Shown: positions 9,596 to 17,051 of the stretch, in pieces
Layout: each line of letters begins with the position of its first letter
How positions within the stretch are numbered: position 1 is the stretch's first letter
Assembly (NCBI RefSeq): GCF_000743575.1
Contig: NZ_JQGC01000007.1
Coordinates: 124,001 to 188,000 of the forward strand
Origin: Devosia riboflavina
Lineage (GTDB): Bacteria > Pseudomonadota > Alphaproteobacteria > Rhizobiales > Devosiaceae
Direction of reading: 5' to 3'
Length of the DNA stretch: 64,000 nt
Made by a program: the position numbers and the translations under genes
The notes under the pieces: generated by a model
Seen by the model: only the letters and a program-made list of their open reading frames with translations
What the model was told of the DNA's origin: nothing
Databases searched by the model: none

Positions 9596-10485
9596 CCACG
9601 TGCTCCCGAACGGCGTTGTTGCCAGGCGGTGAGCAGCACCAGCGGCAGGAAGATAACCGCGGTGATCAGCAGCATCACAACTGCAGCGGCCGAGGCAAAG
9701 CCGAGATTGCCCTTGGCCGAGAGCGCCTGGATGGTGAAATAGGCTGGCACATAGGTCGATTGGCCCGGGCCGCCATTGGTCATGGCGACGATGACGTCAT
9801 AGGCCTTGATAACGCCCAGCGAGAGCAGAATGGCGCAGGTGACGAAGGTAAACTTCATCATGGGAATGATGATCTCGGTATAGAGCTTGAATAGACCCAC
9901 GCCATCGAGGCGCGCGGCGCTCCAGATTTCCGAATTGATGGATTTGAGGCCCGCCAGCATCAGCGCCATGTAGAAACCAGCGCTCTGCCAGACCGAGGCG
10001 AGGATTACGCCGTACATGGCGGTTTCCGGGCGCGCCAGCCAACTGGCATTGACCCAGGTTAGGCCAATGGAATGGATGAAATGCTCGGCGCCCAGTTCGG
10101 GGTTGAAAATCCAGCGCCATGCCGCGCCGGTAACGATCAGCGAGATGGCGAGGGGATAGAGAAACACCGTCCGGAAGAGGCTTTCCCCGCGCTTTTCTCG
10201 ATCGATCATGGCGGCGAGGATGAAGCCGAAGACGATGGCGAGAGCGCTGCCGAAGCCCAGCACGATCAGGTTTTGCAACGAGATCATCCAGGCGTCGTCC
10301 TTGAACAGGCGCTCGTATTGCCGGCCCCAGTCGGACCAGTCGATCTCGTATTCCGGCAGGCGCCGGCTGCGCGTCAGGGATAGGTAGATCGTCCACAGGA
10401 TGGCGCCAATGAAGGCGACCAAGGTCACCAGGCCAGCCGGCATCAATGCCAGCTGGGGTGACCATCGGCTCCACCGAAAGGTCAT
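9592..10485 (-). CDS. CUT1 sugar ABC transporter permease (MalF-like)
   Basis: 297 aa from the ATG at 10485, chosen because GGGAGGA lies 5 nt upstream; the frame extends to 10503. Six predicted membrane segments; EAA-type loop EIWSAARLDGVGLFKLYTEI; NGGPGQST motif before a late segment, common in MalF-type subunits. First gene of the minus-strand operon running to 4914. The gap to the divergent aldo/keto reductase (10486-10677) must hold promoters for both directions; it contains the CG-centred short palindrome TTATCGTTAA at 10554-10563, a weak candidate LacI-type site. Confidence 0.92.
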   Translation of the reverse strand: MTFRWSRWSPQLALMPAGLVTLVAFIGAILWTIYLSLTRSRRLPEYEIDWSDWGRQYERLFKDDAWMISLQNLIVLGFGSALAIVFGFILAAMIDREKRGESLFRTVFLYPLAISLIVTGAAWRWIFNPELGAEHFIHSIGLTWVNASWLARPETAMYGVILASVWQSAGFYMALMLAGLKSINSEIWSAARLDGVGLFKLYTEIIIPMMKFTFVTCAILLSLGVIKAYDVIVAMTNGGPGQSTYVPAYFTIQALSAKGNLGFASAAAVVMLLITAVIFLPLVLLTAWQQRRSGARG

Positions 10486-10677
10486 GCTCGTCCTCCCTTG
10501 CACGTCGCGGCGGATTGTTCCGCTCTTCGTCGTGACAGCTCTTGCGGGCAGTATTATCGTTAAACTAGGGTCATGCCGGACGATCCGTCAATAGTCTTTT
10601 CGCTTGCCGGATGGGTGTTTTGATCGACTGATGGAGCGAGTTCGTCGTCAGGGATCTCGGCTGAAGGAGGTAAAAAT

Positions 10678-11490
10678 ATGAAAAATCAATATGATATACC
10701 GCAAATGGGCTTCGGTACCTTTGCGCGAAAAGGAGGCGATGGCATCGAGGCCATGCTGGTAGCGCTCGAGACGGGTTATCGACATCTTGATACCGCGCAG
10801 GATTATGGGACCGAGACAGAGGTTGGTCAGGCCGTGCAGCGATCGGGTCTCAATCGCGACGATGTCTTCATTACCACCAAGATTGCCACCGGAAACCTGG
10901 GAGCCGGCGCGTTGATTTCATCGCTGCGGCAGAGTCTTGATAATCTGCAAGTCGACCAGCTTGACCTGACGCTCATCCACTGGCCATCCCCGAACAACGC
11001 CGTACCGTTGGCGGTCTATATCGAGCAATTGGCCGAAGCGCATGAACTGGGACTGACCCGCCTGATCGGCGTTTCCAACTTCACCATTGCCATGCTCGAA
11101 GAGGCTCAGGCCATTCTGGGTGACCTCAAGATTGCCAACAACCAGTTCGAGCTGAATCCGCTGCTTCAGAACAAAAAACTTGCAAACTATTGTATTAAAA
11201 TGGGAATTTCTGTAACCTGTTATCTGCCGATTGCCCGCGGCATTCTTGGCGGCGTGCCGGAGATTGCGCAAATCGCCGCCCGCCATGGCGCGACGCCGGA
11301 GCAAGTGGCTTTGGCCTTCGAGTTTGCCAAAGGCTATATCGCCATCCCTACATCGAGCCGGGCAGACCGCATCCGCTCCAATTATCTCGCCACTAAACTC
11401 GTACTTTCCGCTGCTGAGATTGCGACGATCGAAACGGTGGATCGTGGGCAGCGCGTCATCGATCCGGCTTGGGGACCGGACTGGGATTGA
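10678..11490 (+). CDS. aldo/keto reductase (DkgA/B-like)
   Basis: 270 aa. A near-perfect ribosome site AAGGAGGT at 10664-10671 precedes the ATG by 6 nt. The AKR catalytic tetrad is visible: Asp and Tyr in HLDTAQDYGTE, Lys in FITTKIAT and His in LIHWPSP. GVSNFTIAMLEEAQ and the late IPTSSRADRIRSN cofactor loop are typical of 2,5-diketo-gluconate reductase-like enzymes. It reduces a keto sugar or aldehyde with NADPH. Divergent from the CUT1 importer operon and upstream of a VOC gene and a LacI gene, so it is probably part of the same sugar pathway. Confidence 0.9.
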   Translation: MKNQYDIPQMGFGTFARKGGDGIEAMLVALETGYRHLDTAQDYGTETEVGQAVQRSGLNRDDVFITTKIATGNLGAGALISSLRQSLDNLQVDQLDLTLIHWPSPNNAVPLAVYIEQLAEAHELGLTRLIGVSNFTIAMLEEAQAILGDLKIANNQFELNPLLQNKKLANYCIKMGISVTCYLPIARGILGGVPEIAQIAARHGATPEQVALAFEFAKGYIAIPTSSRADRIRSNYLATKLVLSAAEIATIETVDRGQRVIDPAWGPDWD

Positions 11491-11505
11491 GCGCATGGGT
11501 GGCTG

Positions 11506-11533
11506 TTGACAACGCCGCGACTTGGGATAATAG
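11506..11533 (+). promoter_or_regulatory. possible sigma70-type promoter before the VOC gene, with a nearby CG-centred palindrome
   Basis: TTGACA at 11506-11511 is followed 16 nt later by TAATAG (11528-11533), ahead of the VOC gene starting at 11647. Just downstream, TATTAACGTTCCTA (11541-11554) is a partly symmetric CG-centred sequence that could bind the LacI protein encoded next. This is pattern matching only; the -10 is not ideal. Confidence 0.3.
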
Positions 11534-11646
11534 CTTGTCGTATTAACGTTCCTACTAGGTCGCCCGTGCTGACATATCGGGCGGTCCGCTGGTCCTTTGC
11601 CGGCGGAAAGGATCAGCTATGGCCGCAATGTCGGCGTGGAGGAATT

Positions 11647-12090
11647 ATGAAGGGCATTACCAGCCTCGGGCACATCGCCATCAACGTGGTCGATCTCGAC
11701 AAGTCGCTCGATTACTATGTCAACAAGCTCGGCTTCCCCGAAATGCTGCGGCTCAAGCGTGATGATGGCGAGACCTGGCTCGTCTATCTGCGCATCACCG
11801 ACGAGCAATATCTGGAAATCTTCCCCGGCGCCGAAAACGATCGCGCTCCGGCGAGCTGGCACACCAATGGCATGACCCATATGTGCTGGACTATCGACGA
11901 CCTCGACGCCACCTGCGATCGCATCAAGGCTACGGGCATAAAGCTTCTGTCCGAACCCAAGGCCGGGCTCGATGGCAATCGCCAGGCCTGGCTCGAAGAT
12001 CCCGACGGCAATCGCATCGAACTGATGGAAATGCACCCGGACTGCTTGCAATATCAAGCCATCCGCCGTCTCCACGCAGAAGGCGTCTAG
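11647..12090 (+). CDS. VOC family protein
   Basis: 147 aa. The start at 11647 is set by the ribosome site GTGGAGGA and by the family N-terminus (MKGITSLGHIAINVVDLDKS); the longer upstream frame has no homology-like features. Single-domain-length VOC protein with two paired modules: HIAINVVDLDKSLDYYVNKLGF and THMCWTIDDLDATCDRI, ending RQAWLEDPDGNRIELMEM. Candidate metal ligands are His in GHIAIN, Glu in YLEIFPG, His in MTHMCW and Glu in IELMEM. Probably an isomerase, epimerase or lyase in the neighbouring sugar pathway; reaction unknown. Confidence 0.88.
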   Translation: MKGITSLGHIAINVVDLDKSLDYYVNKLGFPEMLRLKRDDGETWLVYLRITDEQYLEIFPGAENDRAPASWHTNGMTHMCWTIDDLDATCDRIKATGIKLLSEPKAGLDGNRQAWLEDPDGNRIELMEMHPDCLQYQAIRRLHAEGV

Positions 12091-12209
12091 TTTAGAGCCG
12101 CTTCCGGTGTGTATTGTCGCCCATGATTTTGATCGTCTCTCGTCGGCCTCGTATATCCGCGTATCGGTCAGTGTTCGCCGCTCACGCAGCATGTCGGTAG
12201 GTTGAGATC

Positions 12210-13232
12210 ATGGGCAAATCCACCGTTCGCCTGAAGGATATCGCGGATCGGACCGGTTTCTCGGTCAATACGGTTTCGCTGGCCCTGCGGCAGAGCCCGC
12301 GCATTCCCGAAGAAACCTCGATTCTCATTCGCGAGGCGGCCGCAGAGCTCAATTATCTGCCCAATCATGTCGCCAAGTCCTTGGTCAGCCGCGAGACCAA
12401 GACCATCGGGCTGGTGTTGACCGACATTACCAATCCAGCCCTTACGCAGGTTGCCCAGGCCGTTGAGACGCTCTTGTCGGAGCGCGGCTATTCCACGCTC
12501 TTTGCCACCTCCAACAATGACCTGGACGAGGAAAAGCGGGTCATCGAGATGTTCCGCTCTCGGCAGGTGGACGGCATGCTGATTTACCCGCGCAGTCACC
12601 GCGAACTCGATCATATCCGTCGGCTGCGCCAGGCCAATTATCCCGTGGTGCTGCTGGTTGGGGATCCCGATGCTGGTATAGACGCCGTCTGCATCGACGA
12701 GCGCCGCGGCGCCTATCGGGCCGTGCGCCACCTCATCGATATCGGCCACAGGCGCATTGCCATCATCGATACTTCGAATGCCAAGGGAAACCTCGAAAAG
12801 CGCGATGGCTATAACCAGGCGCACAAGGAGGCCGGGCTGCCGATCGACAGTGAATTGCTGGCTGACCCCTTGGGCAATTCGGTGATCCGCGGTTATTGGG
12901 CCATGGATCGCCTGATGAGCATGCAGGTGCGGCCGACGGCGGTCTTTGCGGCCAATGACTCGCTGGCCATCGGCGCGCTGCGCTGGACGCAGAAGAACAA
13001 TCTACGCGTGCCCAAGGATGTCGCCATCATGGGTTTTGATAATATCGAATTTGCCGAGCATGCGGCGACGCCGATTTCTTCGGTCAAATATGAAGTCGAT
13101 ATGGTGACCGAACTGGCAGTGGAGCGCCTGTTGCAACTGATCGCCGCCCCGGAAGGCCTGCCAGAGCCGCGGGTCACTATGATAGACCCTGAACTTATCG
13201 TTCGCGACAGCACGGCGGGCAGGGGAGACTAG
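12210..13232 (+). CDS. LacI family transcriptional regulator
   Basis: 340 aa. N-terminal HTH VRLKDIADRTGFSVNTVSLALR and hinge helix region LPNHVAKSLVSRETKTIGLV, followed by a periplasmic-binding-like effector domain (DVAIMGFDNIEFAEHAATPISSV near the end). It lies among the genes for the VOC protein, the zinc alcohol dehydrogenase, the isomerase and the epimerase, so it most likely responds to a sugar or its intermediate and controls this cluster and perhaps the divergent CUT1 importer at 4914-10485. No operator can be assigned with confidence. Confidence 0.93.
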   Translation: MGKSTVRLKDIADRTGFSVNTVSLALRQSPRIPEETSILIREAAAELNYLPNHVAKSLVSRETKTIGLVLTDITNPALTQVAQAVETLLSERGYSTLFATSNNDLDEEKRVIEMFRSRQVDGMLIYPRSHRELDHIRRLRQANYPVVLLVGDPDAGIDAVCIDERRGAYRAVRHLIDIGHRRIAIIDTSNAKGNLEKRDGYNQAHKEAGLPIDSELLADPLGNSVIRGYWAMDRLMSMQVRPTAVFAANDSLAIGALRWTQKNNLRVPKDVAIMGFDNIEFAEHAATPISSVKYEVDMVTELAVERLLQLIAAPEGLPEPRVTMIDPELIVRDSTAGRGD

Positions 13233-13274
13233 GCCATAATTGGGCAACTCTAGGTTTTCGAGGAGGAGACGAAA

Positions 13275-14300
13275 ATTCTAAGTGTAGAAATTACCGGTGT
13301 GCGCGAAGCCGTGGTTGCGGAACGTCCGGACCCGCAAGCGGCAGGCGATGTCGTCAAGGTCGAGATTCTCGTAGCGCCGATGTGCACCGAGTGGCAGTCC
13401 TGGCGCGCCGGCAAGCCTGGCCATGAACTCGGCCATGAAGCGGTCGGTGTGGTTGTTGATGCAGCCTCGTCCACGCGGCATAAGGTCGGTGATCGGGTGA
13501 TTGCCATGCCGCATTGGGGATGTGGCAAGTGCCCTGCCTGCCTCTCCGGGGAACATATCCACTGCACTGACCAACGCGATCTGCTGGCTGAAACCGGTTC
13601 CAGTTGCGGCCTTGGCGGCTATGCCCAATACCTCCTGAAGCCCGACTACCTGCTTTATCCCGTACCTGACGATATAGAGACCGATCACGCGGCCATGGCG
13701 CTTTGTGCGCTCGGCCCCAGCTTCACGGCGATGGAGCGCATGCAGGTCTCGCCCGCCGATACGCTGGTGGTGTCGGGTTGCGGCGCGGTTGGCCTCGGCG
13801 CCATCGTCAATGCGCGAACCATCGGGGCGCGCGTCATTGCGCTCGAATTGCATCCGTTCCGCGCTGATCTCGCCCGTGCGCTCGGTGCCGAACATGTGCT
13901 TGATCCGCGCGCGCCCGACCTCGTCGAGCAGGTCAGGGCACTAACCGGTGGTTACGGCGCCGATGCCGTCATCGAGACCAGCAATAATGAAGCTGCGCCT
14001 CCGATCGTGCTCGAACTGGTGCGCGCACGTGGTCGTCTCGCCTTCGTCACCTGGAGTGGCGCTTTGCCGGTTAATCGCATTACCGGCAAGGGCGTCGATA
14101 TCTTTGGCTGCTGGCACTGGAACCATGATCAGGCCGGGGAGCGCATGATGCAGCGTGTTCGCGAGGCCCGACCGCTGCTCGACAAGCTCGTGACGCATCG
14201 TTTCGTCCTGGCCGATGTCAGTGACGCTTTCGCGCTGCAGGAGACAGGGCAGTGCGGCAAGGTGCTGCTCTATCCAGGTGGTCGGGGAGCAGGGGCATGA
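13275..14300 (+). CDS. zinc-dependent alcohol dehydrogenase (MDR family) with a non-standard start
   Basis: About 341 aa if translation starts at ATT 13275, 333 aa from GTG 13299. Catalytic-zinc residues are in APMCTEW and GHELGHEAVG; the structural-zinc loop is PHWGCGKCPACLSGEHIHC; the Rossmann fold is VVSGCGAVGLGAIVNA. It oxidises or reduces a polyol or secondary alcohol with NAD(P). The family N-terminus (KILSVEITGVREAVV) is encoded upstream of the GTG, but no ATG, GTG or TTG exists between the in-frame TAG at 13251 and 13299. The ribosome site AGGAGGAG (13261-13268) sits 6 nt before ATT 13275 and next to ACG 13269. Its TGA overlaps the next start. Confidence 0.88.
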   Translation: MLSVEITGVREAVVAERPDPQAAGDVVKVEILVAPMCTEWQSWRAGKPGHELGHEAVGVVVDAASSTRHKVGDRVIAMPHWGCGKCPACLSGEHIHCTDQRDLLAETGSSCGLGGYAQYLLKPDYLLYPVPDDIETDHAAMALCALGPSFTAMERMQVSPADTLVVSGCGAVGLGAIVNARTIGARVIALELHPFRADLARALGAEHVLDPRAPDLVEQVRALTGGYGADAVIETSNNEAAPPIVLELVRARGRLAFVTWSGALPVNRITGKGVDIFGCWHWNHDQAGERMMQRVREARPLLDKLVTHRFVLADVSDAFALQETGQCGKVLLYPGGRGAGA

Positions 14301-15157
14301 CCATGAGACTCGGTGGCTATGGCATCGACTATAGGGGCGATCCCGAGGCCTATGCGCAAGCGCATGTCGCCTTCGGATACAATGCGGCTTACATGCCCAA
14401 TATCAGCCTCGAAAACCGCGACGAGATCGCCGCCATCGTTACGGCCATGGCCGACGCAGATGTGATCATTGCCGAGGCCGGGGCCTGGAAAAACCTGATT
14501 GCCCACGATGAGGGGCAGCGAAAAGCCAATCTCGACTATGCCGTCCACCAACTGGCATTGGCGGACGAGTTGGGGGCGCGGGCCTGCGTTGCCTTTCATG
14601 GCACGGTCGGCCATGCGGGCGATCCCTGGCAGCTCAGCGACAATTACGACTATGGCCCGCATCCGGACAATCAGAGCGAGGCCGGATTCCAGCGGGCGGT
14701 GGATACGGCCCGCTATATCATCGATGCGGTAAAGCCCAAGCGCACCAAGTTTTCCCTGGAAATGGTGCCTTGGCTCGTGACCGATACGGCGGAGAATTAT
14801 CTCAAGCTGCTCAAGGCGATCGACCGTCCGCAATTCGGTGCGCATATCGATGCGGCCAATATGGTGATCAGCCCGCGGCTTTACTTCAATACCGGGCGCA
14901 TGATCCGCGAGGCCTTCGAACTCCTCGGGCCCTGGGTGGTGTCATGCCACGCCAAGGATATTGTGATGCAGGGTGGGCCGGGGACGATCTCGTTCCATCT
15001 AGACGAAGTGCCGCCGGGCGAAGGCAATCTCGACTACGGCGCCTATGTCGCCGAAATCGGCAAATTGGGCCGGGACATTCCGCTGATGCTCGAGCACTTT
15101 GGGGTGCCTGAATACAAGCGCGGGCTCGCTTACATCAAGACCATTGCCGGCGCCTGA
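14297..15157 (+). CDS. sugar phosphate isomerase/epimerase family protein (TIM barrel)
   Basis: 286 aa from the ATG at 14297, which overlaps the stop of the alcohol dehydrogenase gene (ATGA); an ATG at 14303 is also possible. Xylose isomerase-like TIM barrel: CVAFHGTVGH, FSLEMVPW, GAHIDAANM, CHAKDI and PLMLEHFG supply the usual metal- and substrate-binding Glu, Asp and His positions. Translational coupling to the dehydrogenase suggests consecutive steps, for example oxidation of a polyol and then isomerisation or epimerisation. Substrate unknown. Confidence 0.87.
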   Translation: MTMRLGGYGIDYRGDPEAYAQAHVAFGYNAAYMPNISLENRDEIAAIVTAMADADVIIAEAGAWKNLIAHDEGQRKANLDYAVHQLALADELGARACVAFHGTVGHAGDPWQLSDNYDYGPHPDNQSEAGFQRAVDTARYIIDAVKPKRTKFSLEMVPWLVTDTAENYLKLLKAIDRPQFGAHIDAANMVISPRLYFNTGRMIREAFELLGPWVVSCHAKDIVMQGGPGTISFHLDEVPPGEGNLDYGAYVAEIGKLGRDIPLMLEHFGVPEYKRGLAYIKTIAGA

Positions 15158-15194
15158 CGCGCCAAAACTCCCCCTTCAGATTTCGAGGTTTTCC

Positions 15195-16175
15195 ATGGCT
15201 AAGACTGTTCTTTTCATCGGCGGCACCGGTCAGATTTCCTATCCGTGTGTCGCAGAGGCGGTGGCGCGGGGCCATAAAGTCAGTGTCTTTAATCGCGGCA
15301 AGCGCGGGGACGCCTTACCTCAAGGCGTAACGTCCATTGTTGGCGACCTGGCCGGGCCTGAATATGCCGAGCTCGCCAAGCACAACTTTGACGTCGTCTG
15401 CCAGTTCATCGCCTTCACGCCCGATCAAGTCGCTCGGGACATCGAGGTATTTGCCGGCCATTGCGGGCAATACATCTTTATCTCTTCGGCCTCGGTCTAC
15501 GAGAAGCCGGCGCGCCACTATGTGATCACCGAGAAAACCCCTGCCATCAATCCCTACTGGCCCTATAGCCAGGCCAAGATCGCCTGCGAACAATTGCTGG
15601 AGAAGTCAGAAGGCTTGCCTTGGACCATTGTGCGGCCCAGCCACACGGTGCGCACGGGCCTGCCGATCATGATGGGCGATAGCGACATCATGGCCCGTCG
15701 CATGCTCGAAGGTGAGCCCACCATCGTTGCTGGGGACGGCAACACGCCCTGGACGCTGACCCGCTCGGTCGATTTCGCCGTGCCCTTCGTCCGCCTCTTC
15801 GGCAAGGACGCTGCACTCAGCGAGATCTTTCACATCACCAATGACCGTGCCCATATCTGGGACGACATCCAGAAGGCCATCGGCCGTTTGCTCGGCGTCG
15901 AAGCCAAGATCGTGCATGTGCCCACTGATACGCTGGTCCGCTACAATCCCGAATGGGTGGGGCCGCTGACTGGCGACAAAGCCTGGACCGCGATCTTCGA
16001 TAATTCCAAGATCAAGAGTGTGGTCGGCGATTTTTCCTGCGCTGAAAGTCTCGATGAAATTCTGGCCGAGCCTATCGTGCATTTGAAAGATCGCCTTGCC
16101 GCGAAGCGCCCGCCCAAGGGCGATTTCGATGCCCTGGTTGACCGCATCTGCGCGGCTCAGGCGGCCCTGGGATAG
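15195..16175 (+). CDS. NAD-dependent epimerase/dehydratase family protein (extended SDR)
   Basis: 326 aa from the ATG at 15195. Rossmann motif FIGGTGQISYPCV near the N-terminus, then a typical extended-SDR layout: FISSASVYE, YWPYSQAKIACEQLL (YxxxK-like position) and TIVRPSHT. The catalytic Tyr-Lys pair appears as YSQAK. Such enzymes epimerise, reduce or dehydrate nucleotide sugars or free aldonates. It follows the isomerase by 37 bp in the plus-strand cluster and is the last clear sugar gene before the peptide-modification cassette. Confidence 0.88.
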   Translation: MAKTVLFIGGTGQISYPCVAEAVARGHKVSVFNRGKRGDALPQGVTSIVGDLAGPEYAELAKHNFDVVCQFIAFTPDQVARDIEVFAGHCGQYIFISSASVYEKPARHYVITEKTPAINPYWPYSQAKIACEQLLEKSEGLPWTIVRPSHTVRTGLPIMMGDSDIMARRMLEGEPTIVAGDGNTPWTLTRSVDFAVPFVRLFGKDAALSEIFHITNDRAHIWDDIQKAIGRLLGVEAKIVHVPTDTLVRYNPEWVGPLTGDKAWTAIFDNSKIKSVVGDFSCAESLDEILAEPIVHLKDRLAAKRPPKGDFDALVDRICAAQAALG

Positions 16176-16207
16176 ACCGCGGGCCGAACCGGCCGGAACT
16201 GGACGAG

Positions 16208-16232
16208 CATGGCGGGCGTTGAGCCCGCCATG
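16208..16232 (+). repeat. perfect 10-bp inverted repeat covering the start of the N-formylglutamate amidohydrolase gene
   Basis: CATGGCGGGC (16208-16217) and GCCCGCCATG (16223-16232) are separated by GTTGA. The repeat contains both candidate ATG codons (16209 and 16230) of the downstream gene. A hairpin here could hide the first start or end transcription of the upstream sugar operon, but there is no T run, so it is not a standard terminator. Confidence 0.6.
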
Positions 16233-17051
16233 GAAACCAGCGTCGATTTTTCCGAGAACCTCGATCAGGGCGAGTTGTGGGCGCTTCGCGTTGCCGCATC
16301 CCCCTTGGTCGGAACCGCCATTCACGATGGGCACGCCGTTTGGCCACGCTTGTCGCAGATCATGGCCCTTGATGAGGCGCAGCGCCTTCGTGAAGAGGAT
16401 CCATTCACCGCCGAATTCGTGAAAGATATCCCCACCAGCATCGTGGTGCGGCGATCGCGCTTCGAGGTGGATCTCAATCGGGCGCCGGAAGGCGCCATCT
16501 ATCTTCGCCCTGAACAGGCCTGGGGCCTCGACGTTTGGAAGCGTAAACCCGACGAGGAGCATGTCGCCCAACTTCTTCGCCAGCATGCGCGCTATTACGC
16601 CCTGCTGCGGCATGTGCTTGGCGAGATCGCAGCGCAGTTCGGCGCCTTCGTCGTACTTGACATGCATAGCTACAACCATCGCCGCAATGGTCCGGGTGGG
16701 CCAGCCACGCCGCAGGATGATGCACCCGATATCAATATTGGGACCTTCTCCATGGATCGGGCGCGCTGGGCCCATATCCTTGATCCATTCATGGCTTGCC
16801 TGCGCCAGGCCACCGTAAAAGGGCGCCCGCTGGACGTTCGCGAAAATATCGCCTTCGCCGGCAAGGGCGAACAGACACGGTTCATCCACGAGCACTTCCC
16901 ACAAGCCGGCTGCGCCATTGCCGTCGAGTTCAAGAAAATCTTCATGGATGAATGGACCGGCGTGCCGGATATGGAGGCCATCGCCGATCTCCGCCGTGCG
17001 GTCGCGATGAGCCTGCCAGTTTTGCAAGCCGCTCTGCTGGGTCGGCCATGA
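16209..17051 (+). CDS. N-formylglutamate amidohydrolase family protein
   Basis: 280 aa from ATG 16209; ATG 16230 is an alternative. Family hallmarks (FGase) are visible: IHDGHAVWP, RRSRFEVDLNRAPEGAIY, VVLDMHSYNHRR with metal-type His, and the late AIAVEFKKIFMDEWTG. Classical members hydrolyse N-formyl-L-glutamate in histidine breakdown. No hut gene is nearby; the gene is instead coupled by an ATGA overlap to a DUF1704 zinc peptidase and then to a GshB-like ATP-grasp ligase. That context suggests hydrolysis of an amide or isopeptide in a small peptide made or trimmed by the partners (inference). Confidence 0.88.
   Translation: MAGVEPAMETSVDFSENLDQGELWALRVAASPLVGTAIHDGHAVWPRLSQIMALDEAQRLREEDPFTAEFVKDIPTSIVVRRSRFEVDLNRAPEGAIYLRPEQAWGLDVWKRKPDEEHVAQLLRQHARYYALLRHVLGEIAAQFGAFVVLDMHSYNHRRNGPGGPATPQDDAPDINIGTFSMDRARWAHILDPFMACLRQATVKGRPLDVRENIAFAGKGEQTRFIHEHFPQAGCAIAVEFKKIFMDEWTGVPDMEAIADLRRAVAMSLPVLQAALLGRP

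Noticed and set aside
15606-17027. A 473-codon open frame on the minus strand
   Set aside because: It is antisense to the epimerase and amidohydrolase genes, has no family motif, and both plus-strand genes show clear domains. High GC content leaves long empty antisense frames.
16209-17051. Histidine utilisation role for the N-formylglutamate amidohydrolase
   Set aside because: No hutH, hutU, hutI or hutF gene is in the window and the gene is coupled to a DUF1704 peptidase instead.
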